Position numbers and translations under genes: made by a program. Below, piece by piece: positions 53,280 through 61,434 of a DNA stretch of 64,000 nucleotides. The DNA is from a bacterium. Its GTDB lineage: Bacteria; Auribacterota; UBA3054. The first letter of the stretch is position 1. Each line of letters starts with the position of its first letter. The stretch covers positions 1-64,000 of the forward strand of contig JAFZXZ010000017.1 in NCBI GenBank assembly GCA_017616555.1, in the 5' to 3' direction. A model generated the notes under the pieces. The model saw only the letters and a list, made by a program, of their open reading frames with translations. It was not told the origin of the DNA and made no database searches.

Positions 53280-54452
53280 ATGGATTTTCCCCTTTCCAAA
53301 AGGCTTTCCATGCTGCCGCCGTATCTCTTCCAAGAGATCGACGCTCTGAAAAGCGAACTGAAGAAATCGGGCGCGGACGTCATCAATCTGGGCATCGGCG
53401 ACCCTGACCTCCCCACTCCTCCGCACATCGTGGAAGCTTTAAGAAAAGCCGCCCTGAATCCCGCCAACCATCAGTACGACTTTGGCAACGGCAAACAGGC
53501 TCTGAGAGAAGCCTGCGCTGATTATTATAAAACCCGTTTCGGCGTGACCGTTGATCCCAACACCGAGATCATACCGCTCCTTGGCTCCAAGGAAGGCATC
53601 GGGCATATCCACCTTGCGTTCGTCAACCCTGGCGAAGTGGTGCTCGTTCCGGAACCGGGATACCCGGTCTATCATTCCGGCACGCTTTTCGCTGACGCCG
53701 AGACTTACTATATGCCGCTTAAGGAAGAGAACGATTATCTTCCCGACCTCGACGCCATTCCGGAAGAAATTGCGCAGAAGGCGAAGATGATGTTCCTCTG
53801 CTACCCCAACAACCCCATCGCTGTCACCGCGCCGCTCTCCTTTTACAAGAAAGCCCTGGACTTCGCGAAGAAATACAACATCATCATCGCCCACGACGCG
53901 GCCTACGCCGACGTTTACTACGACGGCATCAAGCCCCATTCCTTCCTGGAAGTTGAGGGCGCCAAGGAATACTGCGTGGAGTACTACTCGCTTTCCAAGA
54001 CCTACAATATGACGGGCTGGAGGGTGGCTTTCGCGGTCGGCAATCCTTCTTTGGTGGCCGGGCTCTACCGCATCAAAGGCAACCTTGACTCCGGCATCTT
54101 CGGCGCCGTCCAGGACGCCGCCGTGGAAGCGCTGACGGGCGACCAAAGTTGGCGTGAAGAGCTGCTTCGTACTTACCAGGAAAGAAGGGATGCGCTAGTC
54201 AACGGCCTGCAGGCCCTGGGCTGTCCCGTGAAGCCTAGTCAGGCGGCCTTTTACGTCTGGGCGCCCGTCCCTCAGGGCATGACGAGCAAGGAGACCGCCA
54301 TGAAACTTCTTAAGGAAGCGGCGGTGGTGGCCACTCCCGGCAACGGCTTCGGCCCCTCCGGCGAAGGCTATATCAGGATGACTCTGACCGCTCCCAAGGA
54401 AAGGCTCCTTGAAGCGGTGGAAAGGATCAAAAAGCTCAACATTTACAAATGA
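53280..54452 (+). CDS. dapL: LL-diaminopimelate aminotransferase
   Basis: A 390-residue class I PLP aminotransferase. DapL converts tetrahydrodipicolinate directly to LL-diaminopimelate for lysine and peptidoglycan synthesis, a route also used by Chlamydiae. The N-terminus 'MDFPLSKRLSMLPPYLFQEID', 'INLGIGDPDLPTPPHIVEAL', 'LLGSKEGIGHIHLAFVNPGE' and 'YPNNPIAVTA' fit DapL, and the PLP lysine lies in 'YYSLSKTYNMTGWR' (about residue 240). The 390-residue length fits the bacterial DapL2 type. Other aminotransferases of this class cannot be wholly excluded. Its stop overlaps the folK start. Confidence 0.88.
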   Translation: MDFPLSKRLSMLPPYLFQEIDALKSELKKSGADVINLGIGDPDLPTPPHIVEALRKAALNPANHQYDFGNGKQALREACADYYKTRFGVTVDPNTEIIPLLGSKEGIGHIHLAFVNPGEVVLVPEPGYPVYHSGTLFADAETYYMPLKEENDYLPDLDAIPEEIAQKAKMMFLCYPNNPIAVTAPLSFYKKALDFAKKYNIIIAHDAAYADVYYDGIKPHSFLEVEGAKEYCVEYYSLSKTYNMTGWRVAFAVGNPSLVAGLYRIKGNLDSGIFGAVQDAAVEALTGDQSWREELLRTYQERRDALVNGLQALGCPVKPSQAAFYVWAPVPQGMTSKETAMKLLKEAAVVATPGNGFGPSGEGYIRMTLTAPKERLLEAVERIKKLNIYK

Positions 54453-54940
54453 CATTAAGCTATCTCAGTCTTGGGTCAAATCTGGGAGACAGACTTGGCA
54501 ATCTTAAGAGCGCAGTGGCAAAACTGCGCGAAAAGGTTGCTGTCACTTCGTTGTCTTCCGTCTGGGAGACCGCGCCCATAGACTGTCCCGCCGGTAGCTC
54601 TCCTTTCCTCGACATGGTCGTCTCCTGCGAACATGAAATGAATGAGCGCGAACTGCTCGCTTTTACCCAGAGCATCGAAAAGGAGCTGGGCAGACCTAAT
54701 GAGCATGAAAAGAATTCTCCCAGGACTTGCGATATCGACATACTGACTTTCAATGATGAGTGCGTGAACGAACCTGAACTCACGATCCCGCACCCCAGGA
54801 TGAAAGAAAGGCTCTTCGTGCTTGCGCCCTTGAGGGAATTGCAGAAAGATGCTTTTCAATTCGGCAAAGAATACGCATCTCTTCTTGACGCTCAGGAAGT
54901 CAGGCTCTACGCCCCCGCCTTTATTTTGCAACAAGCATAA
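54449..54940 (+). CDS. folK: 2-amino-4-hydroxy-6-hydroxymethyldihydropteridine pyrophosphokinase
   Basis: A 163-residue HPPK, which transfers pyrophosphate from ATP to the pterin in folate synthesis. The family motifs are 'YLSLGSNLGDRLGNL' at the N-terminus, 'VSSVWETAP'-like 'LSSVWETAPIDCP', 'QSIEKELGR' and the signature 'SPRTCDIDILTF', with 'IPHPRMKERLFVLAPLREL' at the end. It overlaps dapL by four bases and ends nine bases before rnfD, so it is embedded in a mixed operon. Confidence 0.94.
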   Translation: MTLSYLSLGSNLGDRLGNLKSAVAKLREKVAVTSLSSVWETAPIDCPAGSSPFLDMVVSCEHEMNERELLAFTQSIEKELGRPNEHEKNSPRTCDIDILTFNDECVNEPELTIPHPRMKERLFVLAPLRELQKDAFQFGKEYASLLDAQEVRLYAPAFILQQA

Positions 54941-54949
54941 TTTAAACAT

Positions 54950-55930
54950 ATGGAAACAAAACTTCTTCGTCTTTCCTCATCGCCGCACATCAGGTCGGGA
55001 GACTCCATCCCGAAAGTCATGTGGACGGTCTTTCTGGCGCTGCTGCCGGCTTTGATCTGGAGCTACGTCATCTTCGGCCTCATGGCGGTCAAACTCACGA
55101 TCGTCTGCGTTCTCTTCGCCATGGTCTGCGAGGCTGTCTGCCTTAAGATTCGGAAGCAGCCGATCAGATCCTGCTGGGACGGCAGCGCAGCTTTGACCGG
55201 GCTCTTAGTCTCCTTCAACGTTCCGCCGACCATCCCCTTGTGGATGCCGATGCTCGGCACAGCGCTGGCGGTCATAATCGTGAAGCAGTGCTTCGGCGGA
55301 TTGGGCTGCAATATCTTCAACCCCGCTCTTATCGGGCGCGCGTTCCTTCTGGCTTCCTTCCCGAAGCATATGACGAGCTGGACACTGGGCGCGCAGTTCG
55401 GCAACCCGGTTGACGCTATCTCCCAGGCGACGCCCCTGGGACTCTTGAAGGAAGGCGGCCAGGACGCTCTCATAAGCGCGTTCGGTTCGAAGGGCAGCAT
55501 GTACCTTGACCTGGCCTTCGGCTACGGCAGAGGGGCCATAGGCTGCGTCGGCGAGATCTCCGCCGTATTGCTGCTTTTGGGCGGGCTCTTCCTGCTCATA
55601 AGAGGCATAATCACTTGGCACATCCCCGTAAGCTTCCTTGTGACGCTGGCCTTGGTCACTCTGATCTTCAAGGGCGACCCGCTCTTCGCGATCCTCTCGG
55701 GCGGCGCGATGCTGGGCGCCTGGTTCATGGCGACCGACATGGTCACTTCCCCTCTGACGCACAAAGGGCAATTGATCTTCGGATTTGGCTGCGGACTTTT
55801 GACTTTCATAATAAGACGCTGGGGCGGTTATCCGGAGGGCGTTTCCTACTCAATCCTGATCATGAACGCCACGGTGCCCCTGATCGACGGTCTTATTTCT
55901 AACAGAGTATTCGGGACGGGCAAGAAATGA
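54950..55930 (+). CDS. rnfD: Rnf electron transport complex subunit D
   Basis: A 326-residue inner-membrane subunit of the Rnf complex (ferredoxin:NAD oxidoreductase that moves Na+ or H+). The N-terminus 'LLRLSSSPHIRSGDSIPKVM' is typical of RnfD, and the covalent-FMN threonine is in 'ISQATPLG' (about residue 161). Several membrane helices run to 'YPEGVSYSILIMNATVPLID'. At 326 residues it is RnfD rather than the longer NqrB. It overlaps rnfG by four bases. No rnfC precedes it. Confidence 0.93.
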   Translation: METKLLRLSSSPHIRSGDSIPKVMWTVFLALLPALIWSYVIFGLMAVKLTIVCVLFAMVCEAVCLKIRKQPIRSCWDGSAALTGLLVSFNVPPTIPLWMPMLGTALAVIIVKQCFGGLGCNIFNPALIGRAFLLASFPKHMTSWTLGAQFGNPVDAISQATPLGLLKEGGQDALISAFGSKGSMYLDLAFGYGRGAIGCVGEISAVLLLLGGLFLLIRGIITWHIPVSFLVTLALVTLIFKGDPLFAILSGGAMLGAWFMATDMVTSPLTHKGQLIFGFGCGLLTFIIRRWGGYPEGVSYSILIMNATVPLIDGLISNRVFGTGKK

Positions 55931-56571
55931 AAACCATACTGCATTACGGCTTAGTCCTTCTCATCATTGCCGGCGTGGCCGGCGTAGGGCTGTCCTTGGT
56001 TGACAGGATCACAAAGGAGCCCATCCAGGCCGCCCAGGCGAAAAGGCTTGAGGAAGGCCAGAAGCTGGCTTTCCCAAGCGCCTCCTCTTTCGGTGAACTG
56101 AAAAAGGTGGAAACGGAAGGCAAGACCATCTCTTATTACGAAGTCTTCGACGAAAGCAAGAACGTGATCGGCTACGAGCTTTTGTACCAGGTCGGCGGCT
56201 ATCAGTCCCAGATCAAAGTTCTAAGCGGCATCGAGCCCGACGGCAAAGTCGTCGCCATCAGGGTGCTCGAGCAGGCGGAGACTCCGGGCTTAGGTGCGGA
56301 AGTGGACGCGCTTCCTTCCAACGACACCATATTGAGCGCCATCAAAGGACTCTTCTCCTCAAAGGAAGAAAAATCCGAGGAGAGCCAGATCCCCTGGTTC
56401 CAGGCGCAGTTCTCCGGCAAGACGCCCGAGGATCTCATTGTCGTGAAGACGAAAGATCCGAAGCACATCACCGCTCTTTCCGGCGCGACCATAACAAGTA
56501 CCGCCGTGACGAAGGCGGTCAAGGAACCGATTGAGCTCTTCCTAAAAGCTAAAGCGGAGGGACAATTATGA
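55927..56571 (+). CDS. rnfG: Rnf electron transport complex subunit G
   Basis: A 214-residue periplasmic-facing subunit with one N-terminal membrane helix and an FMN-binding domain. The flavinylation motif 'SGATITSTAVTKAV' lies near residue 188, where FMN is bound to the Thr. 'VLEQAETPGLGAEV' is another conserved RnfG phrase. It overlaps rnfD and rnfE by four bases each. Confidence 0.93.
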   Translation: MKTILHYGLVLLIIAGVAGVGLSLVDRITKEPIQAAQAKRLEEGQKLAFPSASSFGELKKVETEGKTISYYEVFDESKNVIGYELLYQVGGYQSQIKVLSGIEPDGKVVAIRVLEQAETPGLGAEVDALPSNDTILSAIKGLFSSKEEKSEESQIPWFQAQFSGKTPEDLIVVKTKDPKHITALSGATITSTAVTKAVKEPIELFLKAKAEGQL

Positions 56572-57161
56572 GTCTTCTCAAGGAATTTTTAAAAGGCATC
56601 TGGGAAAAGAACCCTGTATTGGTCCTTTCCTTGGGCTTGTGCCCGACTCTCGCCACGAGCGGAAGCATGCGCAACGCCGTAGGTATGGGCCTTTCCGTCA
56701 TCGCGGTTCTGACTTTCTCCAACATCATCATTTCCCTTATAAAGGGCTTCGTGCCTTCCAAGATCAGGATCCCCTGCTACATCATCGTCATCGCTTTTTT
56801 GGTGACGGTCGTCGATATGCTGATTGCGGGCTTCGCACCGGAACTTAGCAAGGCCATCGGACTCTTCATAAAATTGATCGTGGTGAACTGCATCATCCTT
56901 GGCCGCGCGGAAGCTTTCGCCGCCAAGAACAATCCCCTTAGAGCCGCGCTCGACGGGCTTGGCATGGGGATAGGCTTCCTTATCGCCATCTCCATCATCG
57001 CGACCATCAGGGAAGTTTTGGGCGCCAACAAATGGTTCGGGCTGACGGTCGTTCCCGGCTGGGACCCCATCGGCATCATGATCCTCCCCGCCGGCGCGCT
57101 TTTAACTTTCGGCCTCGTCATGGCCGTGCGTAACGTCTTAGCCCAGAGGAGAGCCAAATGA
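56568..57161 (+). CDS. rnfE: Rnf electron transport complex subunit E
   Basis: A 197-residue multi-pass membrane subunit. Motifs are 'WEKNPVLVLSLGLCPTLATSG' at the N-terminus with the conserved Cys that helps to hold the membrane iron-sulphur cluster shared with RnfA, and 'KLIVVNCIILGRAEAFAAKN' with the second Cys. Six membrane helices are expected. It overlaps both neighbours by four bases. Confidence 0.93.
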   Translation: MSLLKEFLKGIWEKNPVLVLSLGLCPTLATSGSMRNAVGMGLSVIAVLTFSNIIISLIKGFVPSKIRIPCYIIVIAFLVTVVDMLIAGFAPELSKAIGLFIKLIVVNCIILGRAEAFAAKNNPLRAALDGLGMGIGFLIAISIIATIREVLGANKWFGLTVVPGWDPIGIMILPAGALLTFGLVMAVRNVLAQRRAK

Positions 57162-57832
57162 ACCTAGCCACTGCCTTTCTAGTCGTCATTTCCGTTGTTC
57201 TCGTCAACAACTTTATCTTCTCGCGCTTCCTTGGCTATTGCCCGTACATCGGCGTTTCCACGGAAAAGAAGTCGGCCCTCGGCATGGGGCTCGCCGTCAT
57301 CTTCGTCATGACGCTATCGAGCGTCGTCTGCTGGCTCGTCTATCACTTCTTCCTCTACCCCTCCGAAAGCAATCTCTTCTACAAGATCTTCGGCGGAGGA
57401 CAGGGAGTCGAATCTTTCGACCTGCGCTACCTGATGACGCTGGTCTTCATCCTTGTCATCGCGGCTCTCGTGCAGTTCGTGGAGATGGTCATCCAGAAGA
57501 TCGCCCCGCCCCTTTACGCGGCATTAGGCATCTACCTTCCTCTTATCACGACGAACTGCGCCGTCCTTGGCGTTACTATCCTCAATATCGAGGGCGTCAC
57601 CATCAACGGCACGGCCCTTGGCTACGGACACCCAATGAGCCTCCTCTTTGGCGTTTTGCAGGGGTTTGGCGCCGGATGCGGCTTCCTACTCGCCTTAATG
57701 CTGATGGCGGGCATAAGGGAGCGTCTGGCGCTCGTTGACATTCCCAAGCCTTTCAGGGGAATGCCCATCGCCTTCCTTACCGCCGCGCTTTTGGCCATAG
57801 CCTTCATGGGCTTCGCCGGCCTTGTTAAATAA
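57158..57832 (+). CDS. rnfA: Rnf electron transport complex subunit A
   Basis: A 224-residue membrane subunit with the RnfA patterns 'VVLVNNFIFSRFLGYCPYIGVS' and 'GIYLPLITTNCAVLGV', which carry the two Cys of the membrane iron-sulphur cluster, and 'FRGMPIAFLTAALLAIAFMGF' at the end. RnfA is normally about 190 residues; the extra length is mostly an insertion after the third helix (around 'YPSESNLFYKIFGGGQGVES'). It is the last rnf gene here; rnfB does not follow. Confidence 0.92.
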   Translation: MNLATAFLVVISVVLVNNFIFSRFLGYCPYIGVSTEKKSALGMGLAVIFVMTLSSVVCWLVYHFFLYPSESNLFYKIFGGGQGVESFDLRYLMTLVFILVIAALVQFVEMVIQKIAPPLYAALGIYLPLITTNCAVLGVTILNIEGVTINGTALGYGHPMSLLFGVLQGFGAGCGFLLALMLMAGIRERLALVDIPKPFRGMPIAFLTAALLAIAFMGFAGLVK

Positions 57833-57848
57833 AAACGAAGTTATAAAG

Positions 57849-59297
57849 ATGGAAAACGAAAAAGAAAAACCGGCTGCTCCAGTTGAAGAGCAGGAACAGA
57901 GAATAAAGACCAAGCACTCCCTAATACTTGGCAAAACGAAACTGAATTACACCGCCACGACCGGCACGCTCTTTCTTAGGGAGCACAAGGACGAGAGCAA
58001 AATTAAGGCCAGGATCTTTTTCACCTACTACGAACTGGACGGCGTAAAAGACAAGGCCAAACGCCCCGTGATCTTCATCTACAACGGCGGCCCTGGCAGT
58101 TCTTCCATCTGGCTGCACATGGGCGCCTTCGGCCCCAGGCGCTGCAAGATGAATGCCGACGGCTCCGCTCCCAAACCGCCTTTTGAGATCGTGGACAACA
58201 AGGAAACGCTCCTCACTGCCGCCGATCTGGTCTTCGTCGATCCTGTCAGCACGGGCTTCTCCCGCGCCGCCGACCTCGAGCACGAAGACGAATTTCACGG
58301 TCTTGAAAAAGACATCGAGGCCATGGGCGACTTCATCATGCGCTTCTGCAGCCAGCAGGGCCGCTGGATGTCCCCGAAGTACCTCCTGGGCGAAAGCTAC
58401 GGCACGACGCGCTCCGCAGGGCTTGCCGGATACCTGAACAACGAGCAGGGCATGTACCTGAACGGCATCATCCTCGTCTCCTCCATCCTTGATTTCGGCA
58501 CCGCCCGTTTCGACTTCGGCAACGACCTCCCCTTCATTCTCTTCCTTCCGACCTACGCCGCCATCGCGCACTATCACAAGAAAGCCGGCGTTGGACAAAA
58601 GCAGGACGATTTCCTGGCCGAAGTGGAAAGCTTTGCGGTCAACGAATATCTCCGCGCGCTCTTTTTAGGCACTGAACTTCCTGAAGATGAAAAACAGGAA
58701 GTCGCGAAAAAGCTGGCCGCCTACACCGGACTCACAGAGCAGTTCGTGCTTGACTGCAACCTAAAGCCCAGTATCTGGCGCTTCACCAAAAATCTCCTGA
58801 AAGAGGAAGGCTATTCCGTCGGCCGCTTCGACGGCAGGATCAAAGGCCGCGACGGCGAACGTGCCGGCGACCATCCCGAGACCGACCCAAGCCATTCCGC
58901 CACGGCGGGCGTTTTCACGACCTGCTTCAACGACTACGTCAGGACTGAGCTGAACTACGATTCCGAAAAACTATATCTGGTCCTGACCGGACGCGCCCAT
59001 CCCTGGAAATTCGACCACGAGGGCAAATATGTCAACGTGAGCGACAGGCTGCGCCAGGCCATCTGCCGCAACACGGACCTGAAGGTCCTCATCGCCAACG
59101 GCTACTTCGACCTGGCTACGCCGTACTTCGCCACCTGGCACACGGTGAACCATATGCCCTTGACGCCGGAACTCAAGAAGAACATCTCCCAGACCTACTA
59201 CCAGGGCGGGCACATGATGTACACCATCGATTCTGAGCGCGAGAAACTAAAAAAGGACATCGTCAGCTTCATAGCCAAGACGACCAACAAGAAGTAA
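57849..59297 (+). CDS. Serine carboxypeptidase-like protein (peptidase family S10)
   Basis: A 482-residue alpha/beta-hydrolase. S10 motifs are complete: oxyanion region 'YNGGPGSSSIWLHMGAFGPRR', catalytic Ser in 'LLGESYGTTRSAGLA' (about residue 181), Asp in 'NGYFDLATPYF' (about 420) and His in 'YQGGHMMY' (about 454). S10 enzymes cleave C-terminal residues, usually in acidic or exported compartments, but no signal peptide is visible here. I place the start at the ATG at 57849; an in-frame TTG at 57822 overlaps the rnfA stop. The stop overlaps the next start (TAATG). Confidence 0.88.
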   Translation: MENEKEKPAAPVEEQEQRIKTKHSLILGKTKLNYTATTGTLFLREHKDESKIKARIFFTYYELDGVKDKAKRPVIFIYNGGPGSSSIWLHMGAFGPRRCKMNADGSAPKPPFEIVDNKETLLTAADLVFVDPVSTGFSRAADLEHEDEFHGLEKDIEAMGDFIMRFCSQQGRWMSPKYLLGESYGTTRSAGLAGYLNNEQGMYLNGIILVSSILDFGTARFDFGNDLPFILFLPTYAAIAHYHKKAGVGQKQDDFLAEVESFAVNEYLRALFLGTELPEDEKQEVAKKLAAYTGLTEQFVLDCNLKPSIWRFTKNLLKEEGYSVGRFDGRIKGRDGERAGDHPETDPSHSATAGVFTTCFNDYVRTELNYDSEKLYLVLTGRAHPWKFDHEGKYVNVSDRLRQAICRNTDLKVLIANGYFDLATPYFATWHTVNHMPLTPELKKNISQTYYQGGHMMYTIDSEREKLKKDIVSFIAKTTNKK

Positions 59298-59683
59298 TGT
59301 TCGCTTTCGGTTCTCCTGACACCGCTTTCGTTTCGCCGCGGCACGCTCTTTACCCGCACATGACGGTCTTCAAGAACGTCCTGGGCGACCTGTCGCTTCG
59401 CGGCTATACGAGCGATGAGATAAAAAAGAGAACGACTGAAATGGAAAGCTGGCCCTGGCTCTCCCCTATCTTTTACAAAGCTTGCCGGGAGCTAACGGAA
59501 GAGGAACTCTACCTCGCCGCCCTCGCCAGAGCCGCCGCCTCGCAGGCGCCGATCCTTTTGTGTGAGCTTCCGGAAAATCCGTCTGAAAAAATATCAGACG
59601 CCCTTGAACATTTGAAAACCCAATTCACTGTAAAAATTGCGTCCCCCAATACAGGCACCGCATGGAGTAAACATTCAATATGA
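59297..59683 (+). CDS. Truncated, degenerate ABC-ATPase fragment (MalK-like)
   Basis: A 128-residue protein that aligns with the middle of MalK/UgpC-type ABC ATPases. 'PRHALYPHMTVFKNV' corresponds to the Q-loop region ('QSYALYPHMTV'), 'LRGYTSDEIKKR' to the helical domain, 'CRELTEEELYLAALARAAA' to the signature LSGGQQQRVALARA, and 'ILLCELPENPSEKISDAL' to Walker B and D-loop ('LLDEPLSNLDAKL'). There is no Walker A, the Q of the Q-loop and the SGG of the signature are replaced, and the Walker B Asp is Cys, so ATP hydrolysis is not expected. The frame is intact and coupled to both neighbours, which argues against a plain pseudogene. Confidence 0.7.
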   Translation: MFAFGSPDTAFVSPRHALYPHMTVFKNVLGDLSLRGYTSDEIKKRTTEMESWPWLSPIFYKACRELTEEELYLAALARAAASQAPILLCELPENPSEKISDALEHLKTQFTVKIASPNTGTAWSKHSI

Positions 59684-60024
59684 AGATCGCCCATTTTTGC
59701 ATTTACGCATCGCTTCTCGTCCTCTCGAACATCTTCATGACTTTCGCCTGGTACTATCACCTGAAAAACAGGTCCGACTCCGCTGTAATCCTCGCCATTC
59801 TGACAAGCTGGGTGATAGCCTTCTTCGAATACAGCATCATGATCCCTGCCAACCGTTTCGGCAACCAGTCCTTCACCCTCATGCAGATGAAGATCACCCA
59901 GGAGATAGTTACACTCTCGGTCTTCGTGCCCTTCGCGATCTTCATTATGAAAGAGAAAGTTTCCTGGAACTTCCTCTACGCCGCCCTCTGCATGGTGGCC
60001 GCCGCCTACTTTATTTTCAAGTAA
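59680..60024 (+). CDS. Small DMT-like membrane protein (DUF486 family)
   Basis: A 114-residue protein with four membrane helices. The sequence matches the DUF486 family along its length: 'LLVLSNIFMTFAWYYHLK', 'SWVIAFFEYSIMIPANRFG' and 'QMKITQEIVTLSVFVPFAIF'. DUF486 proteins are related to small drug/metabolite transporters but have no established substrate. The start overlaps the preceding stop by four bases, so it ends this operon. Confidence 0.9.
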   Translation: MKIAHFCIYASLLVLSNIFMTFAWYYHLKNRSDSAVILAILTSWVIAFFEYSIMIPANRFGNQSFTLMQMKITQEIVTLSVFVPFAIFIMKEKVSWNFLYAALCMVAAAYFIFK

Positions 60025-60033
60025 ATTGAGAAT

Positions 60034-60061
60034 AAAAAAGCGGACGGGTTGCCCCGTCCGC
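60034..60061 (-). terminator. Terminator of the bamA operon
   Basis: A 9-bp stem GCGGACGGG/CCCGTCCGC with a four-base loop is followed on the minus strand by U6. On the plus strand no T-tract follows. Confidence 0.8.
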
Positions 60062-60093
60062 CCAAACATTGTAGGAGAAGAATCGTTTGGTTT

Positions 60094-60795
60094 TTATTTG
60101 TTTTTATATACGTCGCGGGGCTGCTTGTACCCCGGTTCGCAGTAATTGTAAGCCATGATCTTGGTGCCGTCCACTGACAATTGGCTGGTGTAGTCAGCGG
60201 GCAGGTCGGCTATGCCTTCCTCGGAGACGACATAAACGTTAACCTGGAAGAATTTCGGGAAATTCATATTGAAGAAACCGAGTTTGGAGATCTTCTGGGT
60301 CTTGCGCAAATAATAGGTCCTGTCGTCGTCAGTCCTGTAGTAGTAGGCAAGGTAATAGCTTCTCGGCTTGATCTCTTTGCCGTAATTGTAGAAGATATCG
60401 CCTTTCACGGTGCGCTTGGTGCTCTTCATGAACTTGATATGGAAGACGGGATCTTCAGTTCTCTGCAGCGTAGCGTCAACGTAGTCGGCGCCCTGGGTGA
60501 TGTCCATAAATTCGCCTGAGAAGAGGTCCAGGGAATTGGCGAAGCCTTTGAAAGTGTACTGGGGATACAGAAGGCGCATTTCCTGGCGGTTCTTCCAGAA
60601 TTTGACCTTGCCGGCCACAGGATCCTTGTCCTGGCCGCCCAGGATCGTAGTGTAGCCGTCCCTGGCCACTATGACGGTGTAAGTAGCGCCGTTGGCGGAA
60701 AGATTGTAGGAGCCCGTGTATTGCTTGAAGCCCGGCTTTTCAGCCAGAACACATGTCGCTGTTATCGCTAATATGAGTAAAAGTATTTTCTTCAT
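60094..60795 (-). CDS. Exported protein of unknown function in the bamA operon
   Basis: A 233-residue protein with a signal peptide ('MKKILLLILAITATCVLAEK') and a mature part rich in Tyr and beta-strand patterns ('FKQYTGSYNLSANGATYTVIVARDGYTT', 'RSYYLAYYYRTDDDRTYYL'). No family is recognised. It follows the lipoprotein gene by nine bases and is the last gene of the bamA transcript, so a periplasmic or outer-membrane role is likely but unproved. Confidence 0.75.
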   Translation of the reverse strand: MKKILLLILAITATCVLAEKPGFKQYTGSYNLSANGATYTVIVARDGYTTILGGQDKDPVAGKVKFWKNRQEMRLLYPQYTFKGFANSLDLFSGEFMDITQGADYVDATLQRTEDPVFHIKFMKSTKRTVKGDIFYNYGKEIKPRSYYLAYYYRTDDDRTYYLRKTQKISKLGFFNMNFPKFFQVNVYVVSEEGIADLPADYTSQLSVDGTKIMAYNYCEPGYKQPRDVYKNK

Positions 60796-60804
60796 ATCAA
60801 TACC

Positions 60805-61434
60805 TTATTTTTTGTAGCCGTAGGTGCAAAGGGGAAACTGCTGCATCATGTCGCGGAAGAGTTCGTCGTAGCGGTTGTGGATCTCTCTGGCCCACATGAC
60901 GTCTCTTTCATACATGTACAGGAAGCTTATGCCCATGACGAGGGAGTCGCGGAAATCCTCGGCTTCCCAGACTTTTTCGCCGGTCGAAGCGTCGTAGAAA
61001 GCGATCCTTGCTGTCACGCTGTTATATGAGAAGACCAGGCCGTAGCGGCTGCACTGCTCTTTCACTTCGCCGTAGCAGACGAGGTCAACGCCCAGGGCGC
61101 TCTTCATCCTGCCGGCGGCGCTTTCGTCGAGGTCGCGGCGGGTGAGCTTAGAAAGGCGATTGTCGGTCTCGCCCATCGGCTGGACGTTCCAGTTCTTATA
61201 GGAGACCAGGTTGCCGTAGAAGGAGCGCCTGGCGTAAGTGTTGGCGTTCTTCATACCGGCGTTGTTGATGAAGGGCATGACCGCGATAGTGGTGTACTTC
61301 GGAGTGACCGCAAGATTGATGTGGTTGCGGGTGTTCATGACCACTTCTTCATGAATGTTCTCGTAGGCCCCCCTGGCGCATCCGAAAAGCAAGAGAGAGG
61401 CGGCGGATATCAATATGTATTTCGCGCTTTTCAT
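60805..61434 (-). CDS. Outer-membrane-type lipoprotein in the bamA operon
   Basis: A 209-residue lipoprotein with lipobox 'LLLFGC' (Cys near 18). The mature part has 'YTTIAVMPFINNAGMKNANTYARRSFYGNLVSY' and 'GVDLVCYGEVKEQ', the pattern of CsgG-, LpoB- or DUF799-type lipoproteins that share an anticodon-binding-like fold ('IAVMPF'). I place the start at 61434, where the ATG overlaps the bamA stop (TGATG) and begins the signal; a longer frame to 61482 lies inside bamA. It could act with the BAM machinery or with cell-wall synthesis; neither is shown by sequence. Confidence 0.8.
   Translation of the reverse strand: MKSAKYILISAASLLLFGCARGAYENIHEEVVMNTRNHINLAVTPKYTTIAVMPFINNAGMKNANTYARRSFYGNLVSYKNWNVQPMGETDNRLSKLTRRDLDESAAGRMKSALGVDLVCYGEVKEQCSRYGLVFSYNSVTARIAFYDASTGEKVWEAEDFRDSLVMGISFLYMYERDVMWAREIHNRYDELFRDMMQQFPLCTYGYKK

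Noticed and set aside
54950-57832. Na+-translocating NADH:quinone reductase (nqrBCDE) instead of rnfDGEA
   Set aside because: The D subunit is too short for NqrB, and the A subunit has RnfA phrases (VLVNNF, FLGYCPYIGVS) rather than NqrE ones.
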